From positions 15,620-79,619 of the forward strand of contig URHS01000003.1 in the NCBI GenBank assembly GCA_900547685.1: a DNA stretch of 64,000 nt, given 5' to 3'. The notes beneath the pieces are model-generated. The model was not told where the DNA came from and searched no databases. It saw only the letters and a program-made list of their open reading frames with translations. The translations under genes and the position numbers were made by a program. Positions 35,077 through 43,279 of the stretch are shown piece after piece. The stretch's first letter is position 1. The number at the start of each line of letters is the position of its first letter. Origin of the DNA: an uncultured Blautia sp. GTDB taxonomy: Bacteria; Bacillota; Clostridia; Lachnospirales; Lachnospiraceae.

Positions 35077-36072
35077 GTGAAAATGAGCAGAAAAATAAAA
35101 AAAAGCAGTGTATGGTTTCTTGTATTATCACTTATACTGTCAGGTACAATATTATTAGATGTAAGCGCAGCCCGTGGTGTTGAAACAGAACGTAAATGTT
35201 CTGTAACCTTAGAAGTGGGCGGAGACCTTGCAGGAGATTTCGCAGAGCTTTCAAAAATATCTATTCCGGTTAAGCTGTATAAAGTGGCAGAGATGAGTGA
35301 AACAGGCAGTTATACAGCAGTGGAGGGATATGAAGCCCTTAATTTCAAAGATGTGACATCAGAAACTATAGCAAAAGAGTGGGAAGAGAAAGCACAGAAA
35401 GCACAAAAGATTGTTGATGATGAGAAGAAAGCGCCTACAGCCGAGGGTATCATTCAGGATGGAAAAGGAAAAATCAATGACTTATCTGTGGGTATGTATC
35501 TTGTAGCAGCGGAAACAGTACGTTCTCCTGAATATGAATATAAGTTTACTTCATACTTACTTTCATTACCTAATAATTATTATAGCAGCACAGGAAATGA
35601 TGACTGGGTATATGACGTAACAACAGGATTAAAACCAAGCCAGGAAGTCCGTTTTGGAAATCTGGTAATTGATAAAAAAGTAGAATCCTTTAATGAAACA
35701 CTGGGAAGCGCTACATTTGTATTCCAGATTGAAGGAGTAAAAGATGGAGAGCAGGTATACAGTGATGTAGTTTCAGCGGTATTTGATACAGCAGGAACAA
35801 AGAGCATTCTGGTAGACAAAATTCCGGCTGGAACAGAAGTAACCGTAACAGAAATTTACAGCGGTGCAAGTTATGAATTGACAAGTGAACCTTCTCAAAC
35901 CGTTATCATAAAGGCTTTAGAGGATGGAGAAACAGATGGAGTGCATGTGACTTTCGTAAATAATTATGATAACAGATTAAATGGGGGAGCCAGTGTAGTG
36001 AACCATTTTGCAAATGAAGAAGGAGTCTGGACAGTACAACAACAGTCTGACAGCGTAAATGCAGTAGAGTAA
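35077..36072 (+). CDS. Ancillary pilin-like secreted protein without sorting signal
   Basis: I choose GTG 35077 as start because AAGGAGG (35063-35069) is seven bases upstream; the ATG at 35053 overlaps the sortase stop and has no site. The 331-residue protein has a signal peptide (SSVWFLVLSLILSGTILLDVSA), a pilin-like beta domain (PVKLYKVAEM) and a C-terminal domain resembling DUF7601/Cna-B (FVFQIEGVKDGEQVY, IPAGTEVTVTE, VTFVNNYDN). No LPxTG or membrane helix is present at the end, so it must stay attached by another means or be shed. Its place right after the sortases suggests a pilus accessory subunit. Confidence 0.78.
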   Translation: MKMSRKIKKSSVWFLVLSLILSGTILLDVSAARGVETERKCSVTLEVGGDLAGDFAELSKISIPVKLYKVAEMSETGSYTAVEGYEALNFKDVTSETIAKEWEEKAQKAQKIVDDEKKAPTAEGIIQDGKGKINDLSVGMYLVAAETVRSPEYEYKFTSYLLSLPNNYYSSTGNDDWVYDVTTGLKPSQEVRFGNLVIDKKVESFNETLGSATFVFQIEGVKDGEQVYSDVVSAVFDTAGTKSILVDKIPAGTEVTVTEIYSGASYELTSEPSQTVIIKALEDGETDGVHVTFVNNYDNRLNGGASVVNHFANEEGVWTVQQQSDSVNAVE

Positions 36073-36087
36073 AGGAGGTAAAGAACC

Positions 36088-36624
36088 ATGAAAAAGAAAT
36101 GGAATAAGAAAAATCTTTGTCTGGCAGCAGCAGCCTTTACTTTAGTGGCAGGTGTATCTGTAGGAGGAACCATGGCGTACTTTACAACGTATACGGTGGC
36201 TTCCGGCGGGGCTGAGATTGAACTGGGAAATACAACAATTATACCGGACGAAGAAGTTGTCAACATGGAAAAGCATATTGCAGTAACAAATACCGGTGAC
36301 ATGGACTGTTTTGTCCGTGTAAAAGTATTCGCAGGAGATAAGTATCAGCCGGGGCTTAAATTTACTCCTGATGCAGAAGGTACATGGAGTCAGGGAGATG
36401 ACGGTTATTATTATTGCAGCCAGATTATTCCTGCAGGCGGAACATCCAATACATTTAATGTGAAGATTGATGATATGGACAGTGAGGATGATTTTAATAT
36501 TATTGTTGTTCAGGAATGTACCGCAGTACTTTATGATGAAAACGGAAAAGCGTATGCAAACTGGAATATGATTGCAGATTCCAGCGAAGACATTTATAAT
36601 GGAAACGGGGAGGTTGATGAATAA
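36088..36624 (+). CDS. SipW-dependent TasA/camelysin-like protein 1
   Basis: The 178-residue protein has the SipW-dependent signal peptide pattern: a basic start, a hydrophobic core, then VGGTMAYFTTYT. A single compact domain follows with IAVTNTGDMDCFVRVKVF and YYYCSQIIPAGGTSNTFNV, as in TasA/camelysin-like proteins. In Bacillus such proteins are cut by SipW and form biofilm fibres or surface proteases. The SipW homologue is encoded at the end of the same operon. Its stop overlaps the next start by one base. Confidence 0.82.
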   Translation: MKKKWNKKNLCLAAAAFTLVAGVSVGGTMAYFTTYTVASGGAEIELGNTTIIPDEEVVNMEKHIAVTNTGDMDCFVRVKVFAGDKYQPGLKFTPDAEGTWSQGDDGYYYCSQIIPAGGTSNTFNVKIDDMDSEDDFNIIVVQECTAVLYDENGKAYANWNMIADSSEDIYNGNGEVDE

Positions 36625-37382
36625 TGAAAAAGAAAAGAAAAATTTTATCAGCCGGCCCAATCGCCTTGCTTTCCGTATCAGCGCTTTTGCTGGCTGGAAG
36701 TACGGTAGGAAGTACGCGAGCAGCTTTGACATATTATAGTGATAATTATACAGCAGATATGTCTGTATCCAGTATTGGTGTCAGCCTGACTGAGAATGGA
36801 AAAACCATTTCTTCACGAGATTACAGCCACAGTAATAATGAGTGGGATGTGACAAAGGGAGAGCTTTTTAAGGATTTACAGAAGGATGACTCCATTGTGC
36901 CGGGAAAGGCTTACGGAGAAGAACTGGGTGTTACAAACAGTGGTTCTATTGACAGTTATGTGAGAGTAATTCTTACCAAAAGCTGGACAGATACGAAAGG
37001 TAATAAAGATACGGAGCTTTCCCCTGATTTCATTGATTTACATTTTGTTGAAGGTAACGGCTGGATTATCGATGAAACTGCTTCCACTCCGGAGCGTACA
37101 ATTCTTTATTATACAGGAATTGTACCGGCAGGAGAGAGTACCCCGAATTTTACAGATACTTTGAAAATAGATAATAAAATTGCTGAAAAAGTAAAAGTCG
37201 AAACCGACAAAGATGAAGAAGGCAATGAAATTATCCGCCACATATATAAATATGATGGATATCAGTTTCATGTAGATGCAGAAGTCAATGCAGTACAGAC
37301 ACATAACGCACAAGATGCAATTAAAAGTGCATGGGGTGTGGACGTGAATGTTTCCGCAGATGGAACACTTAGTTTACAGTAG
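36624..37382 (+). CDS. SipW-dependent TasA-like protein 2
   Basis: The 252-residue protein is translationally coupled (TAATG) to the preceding gene. The signal peptide region reads LLLAGSTVGSTRAALTYYSDNY, a SipW-type cleavage context. The mature part has GVTNSGSIDSYVRVILTKSW and TGIVPAGESTPNFTDTLKI, which match the TasA-like VTNTGD and PAGGT patterns of the first protein. The two may form a heteropolymeric surface fibre. There is no sorting signal. Confidence 0.8.
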   Translation: MKKKRKILSAGPIALLSVSALLLAGSTVGSTRAALTYYSDNYTADMSVSSIGVSLTENGKTISSRDYSHSNNEWDVTKGELFKDLQKDDSIVPGKAYGEELGVTNSGSIDSYVRVILTKSWTDTKGNKDTELSPDFIDLHFVEGNGWIIDETASTPERTILYYTGIVPAGESTPNFTDTLKIDNKIAEKVKVETDKDEEGNEIIRHIYKYDGYQFHVDAEVNAVQTHNAQDAIKSAWGVDVNVSADGTLSLQ

Positions 37383-37394
37383 GAGGTACAGAAG

Positions 37395-38168
37395 ATGGGA
37401 AAGAAAATTTTGTGCCTTGTTATGGCAGCGTTCATGACTGTAGGCACTTCCATAAATGTATTTGCAGAAAATATTCAGGGAAGTGGAGATTGGGCTGTTG
37501 AATTTAATGGAGAGAAAATGAACAGCAATTTTAATACTTCCGATGTAAATGCAGCAGTTTATAAGCTCCTTCCGGGAGACTCTATGGAGCTTCAGATAGG
37601 AATTAAAAATAAAAGCAAAGATAAGACAGACTGGTATATGACAAACGAGATTATTCAGAGTTTGGAGGAAAGCCAGAATGTGGCAGAGGGCGGTGCTTAT
37701 ACTTATCGTTTAACTTATGTAGACCACAAAAATACAGAAACGGTTCTGTACAGCAGTGATAAAGTAGGTGGCGAAGGTCAAAGTTCAGCAGGTGAAGGTC
37801 TGGAACAGGCAACCAGCGCCATGGGCGATTATTTCTATTTGGATCGTTTAGATGCAGGCGAAGCAGGTAAGGTACATCTGACTGTAGCATTAGATGGTGA
37901 AACACAGGGAAATGCTTATCAGGATACACTGGCAAAGCTTCAGATAAATTTCGCTGTGGAAAAGGTGACAGCAGATATCACCTATAAACCGGGAGAACCG
38001 GTGAAAATTACAGAAACAAAAAAGATTATCCGGTCAGGACCAAAGACAGGAGATGAAACAAAAGTTTTTGCTATATGTGCTGTAACACTTATCAGCGGAT
38101 TTATTCTTTTATTCTTTGGCATTAGAGCAGTAAATAAAAACCGTAAAGGCAGGAAAGGGGAGCAATAG
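37395..38168 (+). CDS. Secreted protein anchored by PKTGDE-type sorting signal
   Basis: The 257-residue protein has a signal peptide (KKILCLVMAAFMTVGTSINVFA), a beta-rich domain with LLPGDSMELQIGIKNKS and a C-terminal GPKTGDET followed by a hydrophobic helix and basic tail (NKNRKGRKGEQ). The KTGDE motif is a non-canonical sortase substrate, different from the LPSTG of the pilin, so it may use a housekeeping sortase encoded elsewhere. The domain resembles the accessory proteins that accompany SipW-dependent fibres; it could be the wall anchor of the fibre. Confidence 0.75.
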   Translation: MGKKILCLVMAAFMTVGTSINVFAENIQGSGDWAVEFNGEKMNSNFNTSDVNAAVYKLLPGDSMELQIGIKNKSKDKTDWYMTNEIIQSLEESQNVAEGGAYTYRLTYVDHKNTETVLYSSDKVGGEGQSSAGEGLEQATSAMGDYFYLDRLDAGEAGKVHLTVALDGETQGNAYQDTLAKLQINFAVEKVTADITYKPGEPVKITETKKIIRSGPKTGDETKVFAICAVTLISGFILLFFGIRAVNKNRKGRKGEQ

Positions 38169-38170
38169 TC

Positions 38171-39172
38171 ATGAGAAAAATTAGAAAGCTTTTAGCGACT
38201 GTGCTGACTGCAGGATTGCTCCTAAGCCTTTCAGCAGTGCCGGCATTGGCAGCAGAATACACATATAAAGTAACCATTGATGGAGGTAATCAAGGAAAGC
38301 TTTCCACAATGGCAGGGCTGGAAGTGAAAAGTGCTTCTGCAAAGGTTTCTCTGGAAGATGGTAAAATTGTAATTCAAAATTTAAAAGCCAATGATGTGAT
38401 TTCTTTTAACCCACAAAAAGGTGCGGTAAGCATGAATAATGACAGCAAATATTATATTCAGGGAATTCGCCGAAGTGGGCGTGATACAGAAGAGATGGCA
38501 GCTTCCTCTTTTCGTATTACAGAGGATTCGGATTATGTAGTTGCTTATGGTATTAAAGGAAATCTGGTAAGCTATACAATAAGATATCAGGACGAAGACG
38601 GCAATGAACTTGCACCAAGTCAGACATATTATGGTAATATCGGTGATAAGCCTGTTGTAGCAAACATTTATATTGAAGGTTATTCTCCAAGAGCGTTGGC
38701 ACTTACAAAGACTTTGTCAGCAAATGAAGCGGAAAATGTGTTTGTATTTGAATATGTTGAGGGAGAAACACAGGTGATTGAAACACCGGGAGAGACTATT
38801 ACAGAGACAGTTATTCAGTATGTTGACGGAGGAACCACAACAGCTCCAACTACTTCGACAGGAAATCAGACGGGAACACAGACTCCGGGAACAGGAACGG
38901 GAGAAACAGGAGAAGGTGGGAATGTAACTCCGAATGAAGAACCTCAGCCTGAAGATAATGGAGATGTAACAGAAATTCCAGAGGAAGATGTTCCTCAGGA
39001 TATTGTAGATTTGGATGAAGAGGATACACCTCTTGCAAACAAAGATCTTGATAAAGAAGTAAAGAAAGGACTTCCCCTTGCGGCAGGCATTGCAATTTCA
39101 ATAGCAGCAGTAGCAGGACTTGCAGGACTTGTTATTTTCCTGAGAAGAAATCATGCAGGAAAACGTAATTAG
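38171..39172 (+). CDS. Membrane-anchored surface protein with MucBP-like domain
   Basis: The 333-residue protein has a signal peptide (LLATVLTAGLLLSLSAVPALA), a beta domain, a MucBP-like repeat (YTIRYQDEDGNELAPSQTYY), a long Thr/Gly/Pro/acidic linker (~225-295) and a C-terminal helix with VDLDEEDTPLANKDLD before it. No LPxTG-like motif is present, so it should remain membrane-anchored. It could hold the fibre or pilus base near the membrane. The start is two bases after the preceding stop, and its end overlaps the SipW frame. Confidence 0.72.
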   Translation: MRKIRKLLATVLTAGLLLSLSAVPALAAEYTYKVTIDGGNQGKLSTMAGLEVKSASAKVSLEDGKIVIQNLKANDVISFNPQKGAVSMNNDSKYYIQGIRRSGRDTEEMAASSFRITEDSDYVVAYGIKGNLVSYTIRYQDEDGNELAPSQTYYGNIGDKPVVANIYIEGYSPRALALTKTLSANEAENVFVFEYVEGETQVIETPGETITETVIQYVDGGTTTAPTTSTGNQTGTQTPGTGTGETGEGGNVTPNEEPQPEDNGDVTEIPEEDVPQDIVDLDEEDTPLANKDLDKEVKKGLPLAAGIAISIAAVAGLAGLVIFLRRNHAGKRN

Positions 39173-39713
39173 TGCAGAGGGAAAGGATAGAAAATTGAGC
39201 AGAAAAAAAGGTAAAAAAAGCCCGGTGGCTGTGATTTGCAGTGCACTGGGCACTGCTATGCTTATTATTCTTGTGGTAATCTGTATACCATTGACAGTTC
39301 CAAGAATGATGGGATATGAAATTTATTCAGTAATCAGTGGAAGTATGGAACCGGCTCTGCCTGTTGGCAGTCTGGTTTATATCGGAAAAGAAGACCCAAA
39401 GAACATCGAGCAGGATGAAATTATTGCTTTTTATGGGGCAAAAGATTCCAATGCGATTATTACCCATCGTGTTGTAGAAAATCGAGTTGTTATGGGTGAA
39501 TTTATTACAAAAGGTGATGCAAATAAAACAAATGATATGAATCCTATTCCTTATGGGAATTTTATTGGAAAAGTAGAATTTTCATTTCCGCTGTTGGGAT
39601 ATGCTGCACAGATGATTACCAGTATAGAAGGAAAGATTATAGCGGGAGCTGTTATTTTCGTAGCTCTTGTGTTGCAGATTTTAGCATCAGTGATTGAAAA
39701 AAGAAGGAAATAG
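39153..39713 (+). CDS. sipW: SipW-type (ER-type) signal peptidase I
   Basis: The 186-residue enzyme has a cytoplasmic basic start, a membrane helix (~25-48), the catalytic Ser64 in VISGSMEPALPVGS and the His105 of ITHRVV in place of the usual Lys. This Ser-His dyad is the mark of ER-type peptidases such as SipW. A C-terminal helix follows (~160-180). It should process the TasA-like proteins of this operon. The ATG at 39153 overlaps the upstream gene by 20 bases. A TTG at 39195 with AAAGGA seven bases before it is an alternative start that avoids the overlap (172 residues). Confidence 0.9.
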   Translation: MQENVISAEGKDRKLSRKKGKKSPVAVICSALGTAMLIILVVICIPLTVPRMMGYEIYSVISGSMEPALPVGSLVYIGKEDPKNIEQDEIIAFYGAKDSNAIITHRVVENRVVMGEFITKGDANKTNDMNPIPYGNFIGKVEFSFPLLGYAAQMITSIEGKIIAGAVIFVALVLQILASVIEKRRK

Positions 39714-39725
39714 TTTTAAGAGATG

Positions 39726-39753
39726 AAACCGCTGGTTAGACCGGCGGTTTTTT
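39726..39753 (+). terminator. Terminator of the pilus/SipW operon
   Basis: AACCGCTGGT (39727-39736) pairs with ACCGGCGGTT (39740-39749) with one G-U pair, followed by six T. It is placed 13 bases after the sipW stop and closes the ~12.5-kb surface operon. Confidence 0.9.
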
Positions 39754-39779
39754 GAAATTCATTATGATGATTTTGATAA

Positions 39780-40082
39780 ATGAGGTTTGCATACCACAGA
39801 GTGTATGATAGAATGATGGATATTATTGTACGGGCGAACGAAGAAAAATTTGAGGAGGCGAAAAAGATGTGTAAAGCGTTAGAAGAATTAATGAAGGATG
39901 AGCTGGAAGCGAAAAAGACAGAGGGAGAAGAGATTGGAAAAGAAATTGGCATGCAACAGGGAAAAGGATGTGTAAATGAACTTACGTTAAAGCTTTCTAC
40001 TCTTGGAAGAATAGAGGATATTTTAAAAGCGGCATCTGATGAAGAATATCAGGAGAGATTATTTCAGGAATTTGGTTTATAA
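39780..40082 (+). pseudogene. C-terminal remnant of an Rpn-type nuclease gene
   Basis: The 100-codon frame encodes YDRMMDIIVRANEEKFEEAK, KEIGMQQGK and a tail ending LFQEFGL. This is the usual C-terminal end of Rpn/YhgA-like PD-(D/E)XK recombination-promoting nucleases common in Lachnospiraceae; the N-terminal nuclease domain is missing. There is no ribosome site at the ATG. The last 132 bases closely match those of the second remnant at 42461-42592. The full-length relative starting at 63916 shows what the intact N-terminus looks like. Confidence 0.7.
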
Positions 40083-40133
40083 CAGTATTGAATGTTACCA
40101 AAGTGTATGTTACAATTTATTTACCGATTGTGT

Positions 40134-40400
40134 AAGGGAAATAAAAAGAAAGAGCATATAATTGTGTAAGGTGAGGAAATGATTTTAAGATAATTTAGTT
40201 TAAGCGAAAAAATTAAACAAAGCTGCAAAGAAGATATTTTATTTGCAGATTGCCTGTGTACGCTTGAATTGGATTATCTCACATTTTTAACCTTATATTT
40301 GTAAACACTGAATGTGTTTTCATATAGGTCTATTTTGTGAGGCTGCTTTGCGTATGCAAGGCAGTCTCATTTTTCGATTCAGGTTAGACAGGAGGATTAT
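40134..40400 (+). promoter_or_regulatory. Attenuator-like leader of the ABC-F gene
   Basis: The 318-base gap before the ABC-F gene has a possible -10 (TATAAT, 40157-40162), a tiny frame MILR-stop (40179-40193) behind GGTGAGG, a stem CTGCAAA/TTTGCAG (40223-40248) and a terminator. The terminator has a 14-bp stem (40338-40351 with 40356-40369, two G-U pairs) followed by TTTTT (40370-40374). GCAAAG at 40225-40230 can also pair with CTTTGC in the terminator's left arm, giving an alternative fold. This is the arrangement of ribosome-stalling attenuators that switch on antibiotic-resistance ABC-F genes when translation is inhibited. Confidence 0.6.
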
Positions 40401-41966
40401 ATGTTACAAATAAAAAATTTAACGATTACGCATCGTAAGGATTTGAGGATGATTTTAGAAAACTTCCAGCTGACGTTAAATTCGGGGGACAAGGCAGTTA
40501 TAATCGGAGAGGAAGGAAATGGGAAATCTACTCTTATAAAATGGATTTATCAGCCGGAATTGGCAGAGGAATATACGGAGTGCGTTGGAGAGAGAATATG
40601 TACAAAAGAAAAAATGGGGTATCTGCCTCAGGAACTGCCTGATACAGAATGTTCGAAAACGGTTTATGAATACTTTTCCCAGTCAGATTTTTTCTATAAT
40701 AGAACGCCTAAGGAATTGTCGGTAATGGCAAAGAGATTTCATGTAGAGGAGAGCTTTTTTTACAGCGACCAGAAAATGGAGAGTTTGTCCGGTGGAGAAA
40801 AGATGAAGGCAGAACTTATGAGGATTTTTATGGAAGAGCCTACAGCATTGCTGCTTGATGAGCCTTCTAATGATATGGATATTGATACGTTAAAGCTGTT
40901 GGAGGAAATTATTGTTTCATGGAAAGGAATTGTACTGTATATTTCTCATGATGAAACCCTCATTGAGAACACGGCGAATATGATTATTCATATCGAACAA
41001 ATTGCCCACAAGACCAAGTGTCGTTATACTGTAGCCCGAGTTCCTTACAGGCAATATGTGGAACAGCGTTTTCAAGCTTTCGAGAAGCAGAAAAAAGAGG
41101 CGGTAAATGAACGCAGTGAGAAAAAGAAGCGGGATGAAAAGTACAGGCGTGTAATGCAGAGTGTAGAACATGCACAGAATGTAATTACAAGACAAAATCC
41201 GGCCGCAGGAAGGCTGTTGAAAAAGAAAATGCATGCAGTAAAATCTATGGAGAAGAGGTTTCAAAGAGAAGATGAAAAAATGACGAAACTGCCTGAGATA
41301 GAGAAGGCAATTTATTTTAAGCTGGGTGATAAAAAATCTGGAATTCCTGCAGGAAAAACAGTAATAGAATATTCTCTTAATCAATTATTGACGCCAGATG
41401 GCAGCAGAGTTCTGGCAAAGGATATTTTTTTGCGTATTCAGGGAGAGGAGAAAATCTGTATTATTGGAAGCAATGGAAGTGGAAAAACTACTTTATTAAA
41501 GAAAATAGCCGAGGAATTATTACAGCGAAAAGATATTTGGGCTGAATATATGCCGCAAACTTATGAGGATGTTCTGGAATTAGAGAAAACACCTGTGGAT
41601 TTTTTAGATTGTACAGGGTATGAGGAAGAGAGAACAAGAATTCGTACTTATTTAGGAGCTCTAAAGTATACAGCAAATGAAATGGAACATCCCATTAAAG
41701 AACTTTCAGGAGGACAAAAGGCGAAAATTCTTCTTTTGAAATTAAGCTTGTCAAAAGCGAATGTTTTAGTTTTAGATGAACCTACCAGAAATTTTTCACC
41801 TTTATCAGGACCGGTAATTCGCCAGATGATAAGAGAATTTCCCGGTGCTGTTATCAGTATTTCTCATGACAGAAAATATATAGATGAAGTATGCGATAAA
41901 GTGTATAGGATGTCGGAAAAGGGACTGATTTTGGAGAGAGAAATTTTACATGAAAGTTCTTTATAA
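40401..41966 (+). CDS. ABC-F ribosome-protection protein (antibiotic-resistance type)
   Basis: The 521-residue protein has two ABC domains and no membrane part. Domain 1: Walker A GEEGNGKST, signature LSGGE, Walker B ALLLDEPSNDMD. Domain 2: GSNGSGKTT, LSGGQ and VLVLDEPTRNFSPLSGP. A basic coiled linker of ~90 residues (~220-310) lies between. The RNFSPLSGPVIR segment is typical of the Vga/Lsa/Msr-like resistance group rather than of EttA-like housekeeping factors. Such proteins bind the ribosomal E site and dislodge lincosamides, streptogramins or pleuromutilins. The attenuator-like leader supports drug-induced expression. Drug specificity cannot be told. Confidence 0.85.
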   Translation: MLQIKNLTITHRKDLRMILENFQLTLNSGDKAVIIGEEGNGKSTLIKWIYQPELAEEYTECVGERICTKEKMGYLPQELPDTECSKTVYEYFSQSDFFYNRTPKELSVMAKRFHVEESFFYSDQKMESLSGGEKMKAELMRIFMEEPTALLLDEPSNDMDIDTLKLLEEIIVSWKGIVLYISHDETLIENTANMIIHIEQIAHKTKCRYTVARVPYRQYVEQRFQAFEKQKKEAVNERSEKKKRDEKYRRVMQSVEHAQNVITRQNPAAGRLLKKKMHAVKSMEKRFQREDEKMTKLPEIEKAIYFKLGDKKSGIPAGKTVIEYSLNQLLTPDGSRVLAKDIFLRIQGEEKICIIGSNGSGKTTLLKKIAEELLQRKDIWAEYMPQTYEDVLELEKTPVDFLDCTGYEEERTRIRTYLGALKYTANEMEHPIKELSGGQKAKILLLKLSLSKANVLVLDEPTRNFSPLSGPVIRQMIREFPGAVISISHDRKYIDEVCDKVYRMSEKGLILEREILHESSL

Positions 41967-42156
41967 CAAAGAAAGTCTATGATACAATAAATCAAAGCAT
42001 TGTTTTCTTTTTAATTTCTATTGAGCAGGGACTTTCAAAACCCTGCTCATCTAATAACAATTCTGTATTCGGGAAATTCATGCTTTTATTCACAATAACA
42101 AAGGCAGGAGCTTCCCCAAAGGAACCTCCTGAAAAAATGAAAAAAAGGAGGTCTTT

Positions 42157-42592
42157 ATGACAGGAAAGTTGTTGCAGTGGCATCCGGCATTTTTGCTGGT
42201 ATTCAGATTGAATTTGGGGAGGAGGCAAAATACCTGGAATTCAAATCAGAATATGTACTTGGGACAAAACCTATGATGATTGATGTGCTGATTAAGAAGA
42301 AAGAGACGCAGATACTGAAAAGAAGTATGGGGAAAATTTTCAGGAAATACAATATCGTAGAGTATAAGAGCCCTGACGATTTCTTTTGTGTGTCAGAATT
42401 ATCCACGGGAACTTTTTCGACATTTGACTAAGGAAAGAAACTTACAGGTTCAGAGAAGGTATGCAACAGGGAAAAGAACGTGTAAATGAACTTACGTTAA
42501 AGCTTTCTGCCCTTGGGAGGATAGATGATATTTTAAAAGCGGCATCTGACGAGGATTATCAGGAACGCCTGTTTCAGGAATTTGATCTTTAA
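42157..42592 (+). pseudogene. Broken Rpn-type nuclease gene
   Basis: The ATG at 42157 (AAGGAGG upstream) begins MTGKLLQWHPAF, then the frame shifts near the T-run at about 42188-42194. The protein continues in another frame as FAGIQIEFGEEAKYLEFKSEY and LGTKPMMIDVLIKKKE until a stop at about 42431. A large middle part is missing. The C-terminal end reappears at 42461-42592 (MQQGKERVNELTLKLS...LFQEFDL). At least one frameshift and one deletion make it a pseudogene. A hairpin (42108-42131, GGAGCTTCC with GGAACCTCC) lies just before it. The final 132 bases repeat those of the remnant at 39951-40082. Confidence 0.75.
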
Positions 42593-42752
42593 ATAAAAGA
42601 GATCGTTATTGGTATCTTCCACGACAGAATTTGAGATAAAGAAAGGGGTATGTAAAGTTTCTGGGTAAGATGATTCCCCGGGCAGCATTGGGAATACGGG
42701 TTGTTTATTGCCTTAAAAATGTGAATTTATTTGCGGGAACACATAGGGTACT

Positions 42753-42818
42753 AATGAATGGGTAGAAATTAATGGTTATCGGTATTTCTTTAATGCCAGC
42801 GGAGTATATGTAGCATAA
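42753..42818 (+). pseudogene. Fragment of a cell-wall-binding repeat
   Basis: A short frame encodes NEWVEINGYRYFFNASGVYVA and a stop. The W..INGYRYFF..G pattern is that of choline- or glucan-binding repeats at the C-terminal ends of surface proteins. No further repeat or start lies upstream, so this is a gene tail left by a deletion. The rest of the 42593-42917 gap holds no gene that I can support. Confidence 0.4.
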
Positions 42819-42840
42819 ATAAAAAAATAGTTCTATATTA

Positions 42841-42878
42841 AGCAATGGAGCGGATTCTTTGGATTCCGCTCCATTGCT
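42841..42878. terminator. Hairpin in decayed region
   Basis: A perfect 14-bp stem, AGCAATGGAGCGGA (42841-42854) with TCCGCTCCATTGCT (42865-42878), closes a ten-base loop. No T-run follows on the + side. It probably was the terminator of the gene whose tail ends at 42818, and it now insulates the ribosomal promoter downstream. Confidence 0.55.
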
Positions 42879-42917
42879 GTACTTAAGAAAAATACTTGAG
42901 GAACTTTCATAAAAAAC

Positions 42918-42946
42918 TTGACAAAAACAACGTGCTATGATACGCT
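42918..42946 (+). promoter_or_regulatory. Promoter of rpmG-secE-nusG-rplK-rplA
   Basis: TTGACA (42918-42923) and TACGCT (42941-42946) have a 17-base spacer. Transcription would start near 42953, giving a ~155-base leader to rpmG. Confidence 0.75.
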
Positions 42947-43109
42947 TTAACAGCAACAGTGGAAGTAGGTCTTTTTTTTATGCCTAATTTTAGTTTCATA
43001 ATGAAGTGAAATTGTAATAAAAAAAGCCTTTGTTGCGGTAACAAGACGTTGCATAATGGCGGTTACGTGAAGCTGCCAGCGATAAAAGACACATGGAGGT
43101 GGAGAAGTC

Positions 43110-43259
43110 GTGCGCGTAAAAATCACATTGGCATGTACAGAATGTAAACAGCGTAATTACAACATGACAAAAGAAAAGAAAAATCACCCAGAACGTTTGG
43201 AGACAAAGAAATACTGTAAATTCTGTAAGACTCATACATTGCACAAAGAAACCAAATAA
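43110..43259 (+). CDS. rpmG: 50S ribosomal protein L33 (zinc-binding form)
   Basis: A GTG start at 43110 follows GGAGGTGGAG. The 49-residue protein begins MRVKITLACTECKQRNY and has two CxxC pairs (CTEC, CKFC), so it is the zinc-binding form of L33. Length and sequence match the family. It is the first gene of the cluster with secE and nusG, the standard order in Firmicutes. Confidence 0.95.
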   Translation: MRVKITLACTECKQRNYNMTKEKKNHPERLETKKYCKFCKTHTLHKETK

Positions 43260-43279
43260 TAGGGTTTAAGAGGTGAATT

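Noticed and set aside
36142..36732. 196-codon open frame on the - strand across the TasA-like genes
   Set aside because: It lies antisense to two clearly coding genes with good ribosome sites; the composition is that of a shadow frame.
41992..42228. 78-codon open frame on the - strand downstream of the ABC-F gene
   Set aside because: It overlaps hairpins and the Rpn pseudogene, has no recognisable motif and no good start context.
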